NCBI RefSeq assembly: GCF_016862115.1
Contig: NZ_BOMI01000144.1
Span: 1-64,000 of the forward strand
Direction of reading: 5' to 3'
Length of the DNA stretch: 64,000 nucleotides
Source of the DNA: Paractinoplanes deccanensis
GTDB lineage: Bacteria > Actinomycetota > Actinomycetes > Mycobacteriales > Micromonosporaceae
Position numbers and translations under genes: made by a program. The notes beneath the pieces are model-generated. The model saw only the letters and a program-made list of their open reading frames with translations, was not told the DNA's origin and searched no databases. Positions 59,437 through 64,000 of the stretch are shown here, in pieces (positions within the stretch are counted from its first letter, which is position 1; the number at the start of each line of letters is the position of its first letter).

Positions 59437-59627
59437 GGTGGGGCGTTCGGGCCGCCGCACGACGCGGCGGTGCACTGCGGCGGCAACTGCCGGCGCTGAC
59501 GGGTAACAGGGCCACGGCGCCCGGGCGTGAGGCGGTGGCGAGCCTTGCCGGCACTGTCACCCGCGCCGCGCGGGTCTCAGGGCGGGGTGGGCCGCCGCGA
59601 ACCAGGCCGGACCGTGGGCGCTCCCCC
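59437..59627. other. right flank of the palindrome array
   Basis: About 190 bp of GC-rich sequence with no supported gene lies between the last palindrome and the stop codon of the polyprenyl synthase gene. I see no clear terminator hairpin here. Confidence 0.4.
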
Positions 59628-60716
59628 TCAGGAGACTCGATCTGTTGCCGCGTGGGCGAGCGCGGCCAGCACCGGCCGGCTCGATTCGTCGATGGGGGTG
59701 GTGGCCAGGGCCGCCAGGGAGCGGTCCAGCAGGTCGGCGATGGTGTGTTCGACGGTGGTGAGGGCGCCGGTGTCCACGATGATCTCGCGGAGCGTGGCGA
59801 TGCCGGCGGCGTCGAGGGTGGGGTTGCCGAGCAGGGATTCGATGAGGGCGGTTCGCTTGTCGCCAGAGCGTTCGAGGGCCAGGGCGACCAGGACCGTGCG
59901 CTTGCCTTCGCGCAGGTCGTCGCCGGCCGGTTTGCCGGTGCGGGCCGGGTCGCCGAAGACGCCGAGGATGTCGTCGCGCAGCTGGAACGCCTCGCCGAGG
60001 GGCAGGCCGAAGGCGGAGAAGCCGGCCAGCAGCTCGTCGCCGGCGCCGGCCAGGCGGGCGCCGAGGAGCAGCGGGTGCTCCACCGTGTATTTGGCGCTTT
60101 TGTAGCGGACGACCCGGCGGGCTCGTTCCAGGGCGCCCCGGGGCCGGCGGCCGGCGATCGCCTGTTCCAGCAGGTCCAGGTATTGGCCGCCCATCACCTC
60201 GGTGCGCATCCTGTTGAAGGTCGGGCGGCCGCGGGCCAGGGCGACCTGGTGCAGGCCGCTGCCGCTGTAGAGCTCGTCGCTCCACGCCAGGCACAGGTCA
60301 CCGGCGAGGACAGCGGCCGACACGCCGAAGTGGTCGGCGTCGCCGTGCCAGCCGTTGCGGCGGTGCTCGGCGGCGAAGCGGCGGTGGATCGCGGGGGCGC
60401 CGCGGCGCAGGTCCGAGTCGTCCATGACGTCGTCGTGGATCAGGGCGGCCGCCTGGAAGAACTCCAGGGCCGCCGACGCTCGCACGATGCCGGGGCCGTC
60501 GGGGGCCCCGGTGGCGCGCCACGCCCAGTAGCAGAAGGCGGCGCGGAGTCGCTTGCCGCCGCTCATGAAGTCGGTCATGGAGCGCACGACCGGGGTGCAG
60601 TCGGCGCTGACGTCGGCCAGTGACGCTGCCTGGGACGCCAGGAACTCCTCGATCGCCTGGTTCACCCGGCCGGGAAGGGCATGCGACGGCGGCGCGGCGA
60701 CTGTCTCACCTGTCAT
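59628..60716 (-). CDS. polyprenyl diphosphate synthase (IspA/GGPPS-type)
   Basis: The 362-residue all-helical enzyme has the first aspartate-rich motif in AALIHDDVMDDSDLRRG and the second in FQLRDDILGVFGD. It also has GGKRLRAAFCYWAW at the start of the catalytic fold and a KSAKYTVEHPLLLGARLA helix. It condenses isopentenyl diphosphate with an allylic primer to make geranylgeranyl or longer diphosphates. Chain length cannot be predicted reliably. It is divergent from a MarR-type gene with an AT-rich gap of 59 bp that is probably shared promoter space. Confidence 0.88.
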   Translation of the reverse strand: MTGETVAAPPSHALPGRVNQAIEEFLASQAASLADVSADCTPVVRSMTDFMSGGKRLRAAFCYWAWRATGAPDGPGIVRASAALEFFQAAALIHDDVMDDSDLRRGAPAIHRRFAAEHRRNGWHGDADHFGVSAAVLAGDLCLAWSDELYSGSGLHQVALARGRPTFNRMRTEVMGGQYLDLLEQAIAGRRPRGALERARRVVRYKSAKYTVEHPLLLGARLAGAGDELLAGFSAFGLPLGEAFQLRDDILGVFGDPARTGKPAGDDLREGKRTVLVALALERSGDKRTALIESLLGNPTLDAAGIATLREIIVDTGALTTVEHTIADLLDRSLAALATTPIDESSRPVLAALAHAATDRVS

Positions 60717-60775
60717 GAATCTTGTTATACGTGTAGTTAGAAAATCTTGCTACCCGAGAGCCGTATGATGCCACG
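60717..60775. promoter_or_regulatory. AT-rich divergent promoter region with leaderless -10
   Basis: On the plus strand TATGAT (60764-60769) ends six bases before the MarR gene GTG, so its transcript is probably leaderless. The region also has TATACGTGTA, a near-palindrome, and the direct repeat AATCTTG twice. A MarR dimer could bind here and control both genes. Confidence 0.45.
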
Positions 60776-61231
60776 GTGACGAGGCGGGAACAGCGGAGCA
60801 GCGACCTGGCCCGCGCGGTTCGCGATGTGCTCCAGGCCAACGGCGAGGCGGCGCACAGCCTGGCCCGCCGGCTGGGGGTGGGCATCACCGACGCCGTGGC
60901 GCTCGACTACCTGCTGAGCAGCCCGGACGGGCTCGGGCCGACCGAGCTGGGCCAGCGCCTCGGCATCCGGTCGGCGTCGGCCACCACGCTCGTCGACCGC
61001 CTCGACGCGGCCGGGCACGCGCACCGGGTCCGGCACCCGTCCGACCGGCGGCGGCAGACAGTGGTCGCGACGGATCACGCGTACGAGGAGGTGCGCACCG
61101 CCCTGGCGCCGTTGCTGGAGCGGATCGAGCAAGCGGCGGCCCGCCTGGGATCGGAGCAGGCCGCCGCGACGACGACGTTCCTTCGTGAAGTAGCCGCGGC
61201 GATGCGGGACTACGCGGCCGACAAGGAGTAG
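60776..61231 (+). CDS. MarR-family transcriptional regulator
   Basis: The 151-residue protein has the winged helix typical of MarR: ITDAVALDYLLSSPDGLGPTELGQRLGIRSASATTLVDRLDAAGHAHRVRHPSDRRRQTVVATDHAYEE. The DxRxR-type wing with DRRR is preserved. It likely represses itself or the divergent polyprenyl synthase and responds to a small phenolic or drug-like ligand. The start is a GTG, probably leaderless. It converges on the SsuD-like gene with 6 bp between stops. Confidence 0.88.
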   Translation: MTRREQRSSDLARAVRDVLQANGEAAHSLARRLGVGITDAVALDYLLSSPDGLGPTELGQRLGIRSASATTLVDRLDAAGHAHRVRHPSDRRRQTVVATDHAYEEVRTALAPLLERIEQAAARLGSEQAAATTTFLREVAAAMRDYAADKE

Positions 61232-61237
61232 AGGCGG

Positions 61238-62299
61238 TCAGGCGGCCGACAGGGAGTGAAGCCGGCCGAGGAGGGCGTCGCCCACCCGGGCGGTCTCCTG
61301 CCTGTACGGCGTGTCCGACAGCACGAAGTGGGTGATGCCCAGGCCGGCGTAGCGGAGCAGCGCGGCGCTCACGTCGTCCGGTGAGCCCACCAGCCACGTC
61401 GTGCCCGCGCCGCCCCCGCCGTAGCGGCCGGGCGCCGTGTAGAGGTTGGTGTCGAGCACGTCGCCGCGCGCGGCCAGGTCGAGCAGCCGCTGCTGGCCGA
61501 CGGCCGGGCCGCGCAGCTGGTCGAAGCGCGAGCCGGCATGCGCGGCGAGCGAGGCGACCTTCGCCTCCGCGTCGTGCCAGGCCTGCGCTGTGGTGTCGCG
61601 TACCAGCGTGGTGATGCGCAGCCCGAACTCGAGCGGCGGCAGGTCACGGCCGAGCTTCGCGCTCAGCCCGCGCAGCCGGTCGATGCGCTCGGCGATGCCG
61701 TCGAGCGGTTCGCCCCAGAACAGTTGGACGTCGGCCTCCGTCGCCGCCACCCGCTCGGCGGCCGCGGACGCCCCGCCGAAATAGAGACGCGGTCCGGTGC
61801 CGTGCGGCCGCGGCGTGACCGTCGAGTTGGTGACGCTGAAGTGCTCCCCGGCGTACGTCACGTTCTCCTCGGTCCAGAGCCGGCGCACGATCCGCATGAA
61901 CTCCTTGGTGCGGGCGTACCGCTGCTCCTGCTCGCCCTCGACGTCGCCGTACGCGGCGAGATTGTCCTGCCCGCTCACGATGTTGACGAGCAGCCGGCCG
62001 CCGCTGAGGTGGTCGAGGGTGGCCGCCGCGCTGGCGAAGTGTGCCGGCTGCCAGTAGCCGGGCCGGATCGCGGCGAGCGGCCGGAACGTGGTGGTGCGCG
62101 CCGCGAGCGCGGTGGCGACCGTGAACGTGTCGGGCCGTCCCCAGCCGGTGCCGATCAGCGCACCGGACCAGCCGTGCCGCTCGGCGAGGCGGGCCAGCTC
62201 CACGGAGTGCTCGAGGGTGCCGTACCCGTCGACCGCGTCGTCGCCCCGGTGGCCCGGCTCGACGGTGTTCGGGATGTACCAGAGAAAGGTGAGGCTCAT
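61238..62299 (-). CDS. FMNH2-dependent alkanesulfonate monooxygenase-like (SsuD family)
   Basis: The 353-residue LLM flavin monooxygenase has TFLWYIPN at the start and GWSGALIGTGWGRPDTFTVATALAARTTTFRPLAAIRPGYWQPAHFASAAATLDHLSGGRLLVNIVSGQDNLAAYGD. This strongly resembles SsuD. It would release sulfite from alkanesulfonates using reduced FMN supplied by a reductase. It follows an NtaA-like monooxygenase (9-bp gap) and an SsuB-like ATPase on the same strand, an organosulfur scavenging unit. Confidence 0.87.
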   Translation of the reverse strand: MSLTFLWYIPNTVEPGHRGDDAVDGYGTLEHSVELARLAERHGWSGALIGTGWGRPDTFTVATALAARTTTFRPLAAIRPGYWQPAHFASAAATLDHLSGGRLLVNIVSGQDNLAAYGDVEGEQEQRYARTKEFMRIVRRLWTEENVTYAGEHFSVTNSTVTPRPHGTGPRLYFGGASAAAERVAATEADVQLFWGEPLDGIAERIDRLRGLSAKLGRDLPPLEFGLRITTLVRDTTAQAWHDAEAKVASLAAHAGSRFDQLRGPAVGQQRLLDLAARGDVLDTNLYTAPGRYGGGGAGTTWLVGSPDDVSAALLRYAGLGITHFVLSDTPYRQETARVGDALLGRLHSLSAA

Positions 62300-62308
62300 C
62301 GGCGTCTC

Positions 62309-63634
62309 CTAGACGAGCGCGAAACGGTCGGCGGGGCGCGGCAGTCCGTAGTGCTCGCGCAGCGTCGTGCCGTCGTATTCCGTACGGAACAGCCCGCGCT
62401 CTTGCAGCAGGGGCACGACCTTGGCGGCGAACGCCTCGATGCCCGAGGGCAGCACCGCGGGCATGATGTTGAAGCCGTCCGCGGCGCCGTTGTCGAAGTA
62501 GTGCTGGATGGTGTCGGCGATCTGGAGCGGGGTGCCGGCGAACGTCCGGTGACCGCGCCCGCCGCCGAGCTTGCCGATGAGCTGCCGGACGGTCAGGTTG
62601 TCGCGGCGGGCCCAGTCGACGATCAGCGTGTAGCGGCTCTTGGCGCCCTCGATCTCGTCCTCGCCGGGCAGGTCGGCGGGGAGCGGGGCGTCGAGGTCGA
62701 GCACCGCCGGGTCGACGCGCAGGGTCTGGGCGAGCTGGGCCAGCGCGTACCGCGGAGCGATCAAACGGTCGAGCTCCGCGTCGAGCTCGCGGGCCTCACG
62801 CTCGGTGTCGCCGATGACCGGCACGATGCCGGGCAGCACCACGACGTGGTCGGGGTCGCGCCCGGCCGCCACGGCCCGGCGCTTGATGTCGGCGTAGAAG
62901 GCCTGGCTCTCGGCGAGCGTCGGCTGGGCGGTGAAGACGGCCTCGGCCCACCTGGCGGCGAACTCCTTGCCGTCCTCGGACGAGCCGGCCTGCACGAGCA
63001 GCGGGTGCGCCTGCGGCGAGCGCGGCAGGTTGAGCGGCCCGTCGACCCGGAACCAGGGGCCGCGATGCTCGATGCCGCGAACCCGGTCGTGCCGGGCGTG
63101 CACCCCGGCGGCCTTGTCGGCCACCACGGCGTCGTCCGCCCAGCTGTCCCACAGTTTCGTGGCGACCTGGAGGAACTCGTCGGCGCGCTCGTAGCGCGAA
63201 CGGTGCAGCGGCTGGTCGTCGAGCCCGAAGTTGCGGGCGGCCGCGTCGCCGGCGGTGGTGACGATGTTCCAGCCGGCCCGCCCGCCGGAGAGGTGGTCGA
63301 GCGAGGCGAAGCGGCGTGCCAGGTTGTAGGGCTCGTTGTACGAGGTGGAGGCGGTCGCGATGAGCCCGATCCGGCGGGTCGTCACGGCGAGCGCGGCCAG
63401 CAGCACCGTCGGCTCCAGCTTGCCGGAGGGCCGGCGGCCCGGGTCGCTCCACAGCACCGGGCTGTCGGCCAGGAAGACCGAGTCGAACTTGGCGTCCTCG
63501 GCGACCCGGGCCAGATGCTGATGAGCTTCCAGGGACAGGTTCGCGTACGGGTCGGAGCCCGGCAGCCGCCAGGACGCCTCGTGGTGCCCGGTGTCGTGCA
63601 GGAACAGGTTGAAGTGCAACGTCCGGCGGCTCAT
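62309..63634 (-). CDS. NtaA/SnaA/DszA-family flavin monooxygenase
   Basis: The 441-residue enzyme has LHFNLFLHDTGHHEASWRLPGSD, FDSVFLADSPVLW, EPTVLLAALAVTTRRIGLIATASTSYNEPYNLARRFASLDHLSGGRAGWNIVTT and a late FNIMPAVLPSGIEAFAAKVVPLLQERGLF. These are the marks of the FMNH2-dependent NtaA/SnaA/DszA/ScmK group. Relatives act on nitrilotriacetate, dibenzothiophene sulfone, alkyl sulfones or similar. In this operon an organosulfur or S-alkyl substrate is likely. It overlaps the SsuB-like gene by 4 bp. Confidence 0.88.
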   Translation of the reverse strand: MSRRTLHFNLFLHDTGHHEASWRLPGSDPYANLSLEAHQHLARVAEDAKFDSVFLADSPVLWSDPGRRPSGKLEPTVLLAALAVTTRRIGLIATASTSYNEPYNLARRFASLDHLSGGRAGWNIVTTAGDAAARNFGLDDQPLHRSRYERADEFLQVATKLWDSWADDAVVADKAAGVHARHDRVRGIEHRGPWFRVDGPLNLPRSPQAHPLLVQAGSSEDGKEFAARWAEAVFTAQPTLAESQAFYADIKRRAVAAGRDPDHVVVLPGIVPVIGDTEREARELDAELDRLIAPRYALAQLAQTLRVDPAVLDLDAPLPADLPGEDEIEGAKSRYTLIVDWARRDNLTVRQLIGKLGGGRGHRTFAGTPLQIADTIQHYFDNGAADGFNIMPAVLPSGIEAFAAKVVPLLQERGLFRTEYDGTTLREHYGLPRPADRFALV

Positions 63635-64000
63635 CGTCGGTCCTCCTCGGTGACGCCGAGCTCGTCGAGCAGGAACGCGCGCAGCTCGGCGAAGCGCGGA
63701 TCGTGGCGGGAACGGCGGGTCAGGTCCACACGGACGTCGGTGCGCACCACCCCGTCGTCGAGCTGGATCACCCGGTCGGCGAGCGCGATGGCCTCGTCGA
63801 CGTCGTGGGTGACCAGCAGGACGGCGGGCCGGTGCCGTTCGCAGAGCTTGCGCAGCAGGGCGTGCATCCTGATCCGGGTGAGCGCGTCGAGCGCGCCGAA
63901 CGGCTCGTCGGCCAGCAGCAGCTGCGGTTCCCGGACCAGCGAGCGCGCCAGCGAGACGCGCTGCTGCTCGCCGCCGGACAGCTGGTAGGGCCACGCCCGT
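63631..64000 (-). CDS. ABC transporter ATP-binding protein, SsuB/TauB-like (partial, cut by window edge)
   Basis: Only the C-terminal 122 residues or so are in the window. Visible are the signature motif LSGGEQQRVSLARSLV, Walker B LLLADEPFGALDALT with the D-loop, and the H-switch LLVTHDVDEAIALADRV. The protein belongs to the nitrate/sulfonate/taurine importer ATPases. The missing part should hold the Walker A motif beyond position 64000. It is the upstream gene of the NtaA-like and SsuD-like enzymes, so the unit probably continues with permease and binding-protein genes outside the window. Confidence 0.88.
   Translation of the reverse strand, partial: RAWPYQLSGGEQQRVSLARSLVREPQLLLADEPFGALDALTRIRMHALLRKLCERHRPAVLLVTHDVDEAIALADRVIQLDDGVVRTDVRVDLTRRSRHDPRFAELRAFLLDELGVTEEDRR

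Noticed and set aside
58598..59506. Repeat protein encoded across the palindrome array on either strand
   Set aside because: Several overlapping frames stay open only because of composition. Unit spacing is not a multiple of three, so the repeated peptide shifts frame, and no ribosome site or domain is seen.

Overview
The window looks like chromosomal DNA of a high-GC Gram-positive actinobacterium. GC is roughly 70-75% by eye, GTG starts are frequent, and lipoprotein and Tat signals are of the actinobacterial kind. A SARP-type regulator, a duplicated clpP pair beside a PopR/ClgR-like gene and LLM flavin oxidoreductases fit the same group. The overall style resembles Micromonosporaceae (Actinoplanes and relatives), but that placement is inference. 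No rRNA, tRNA, integrase, transposase or CRISPR-Cas genes were seen.

Layout. 0.06-2.1 kb: a hypothetical protein and a sulfonate/taurine-type substrate-binding lipoprotein. 2.2-13.7 kb: large signalling proteins. These are a zinc-ribbon/CHAT protease-like protein, a flavin monooxygenase, a SARP/NB-ARC/TPR regulator, a small SLOG-like protein, and a divergent TIR-transmembrane-coiled-coil-WD40 protein ending in a clear hairpin terminator. 13.8-19.1 kb: a small membrane protein, a secreted RCC1-repeat protein, a GH127-like arabinofuranosidase with a ricin-type lectin tail, and an esterase. A CebR-like box lies between the RCC1 and GH127 genes.

19.6-33.9 kb is a cell-surface glycan locus. It encodes a lipoprotein glycosidase-like protein, a GT39-type membrane glycosyltransferase with an unusual phosphatase-like tail, a Wzx-type flippase, three GT4-type glycosyltransferases (one fused to GT2) and a PIG-L deacetylase. 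It also carries hddA-gmhA-gmhB plus a nucleotidyltransferase, which together suggest a nucleotide-activated D-glycero-D-manno-heptose.

34.3-43.5 kb is mixed metabolism and regulation: epoxide hydrolase, thioesterase, TetR, CorA, STAS/ATPase-like, AraC, acyl-CoA ligase and a secreted hydrolase, with two decayed gene remnants. 43.5-45.1 kb holds a PopR-like regulator and two overlapping clpP genes. 45.2-55.4 kb holds a multi-sensor histidine kinase, a three-gene oxidoreductase operon, Fic, a diguanylate cyclase, a response regulator and NhaA. 55.7-58.6 kb holds a tiny secreted peptide with a repeated motif, a UDPGP-type pyrophosphorylase and a CBM2 protein with a second CebR-like box.

The most striking non-coding element is at 58745-59436. 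Thirteen copies of a 16-bp palindromic site (ACAGAACGTTCNTTCT) are mostly spaced 47-52 bp apart, about five helical turns. The window ends with a polyprenyl synthase, a divergent MarR gene, and an SsuD-like/NtaA-like/SsuB-like organosulfur operon cut by the right edge.

Six convergent gene pairs overlap at their 3' ends, and many codirectional genes are joined by 4-bp start/stop overlaps, so the region is tightly packed.
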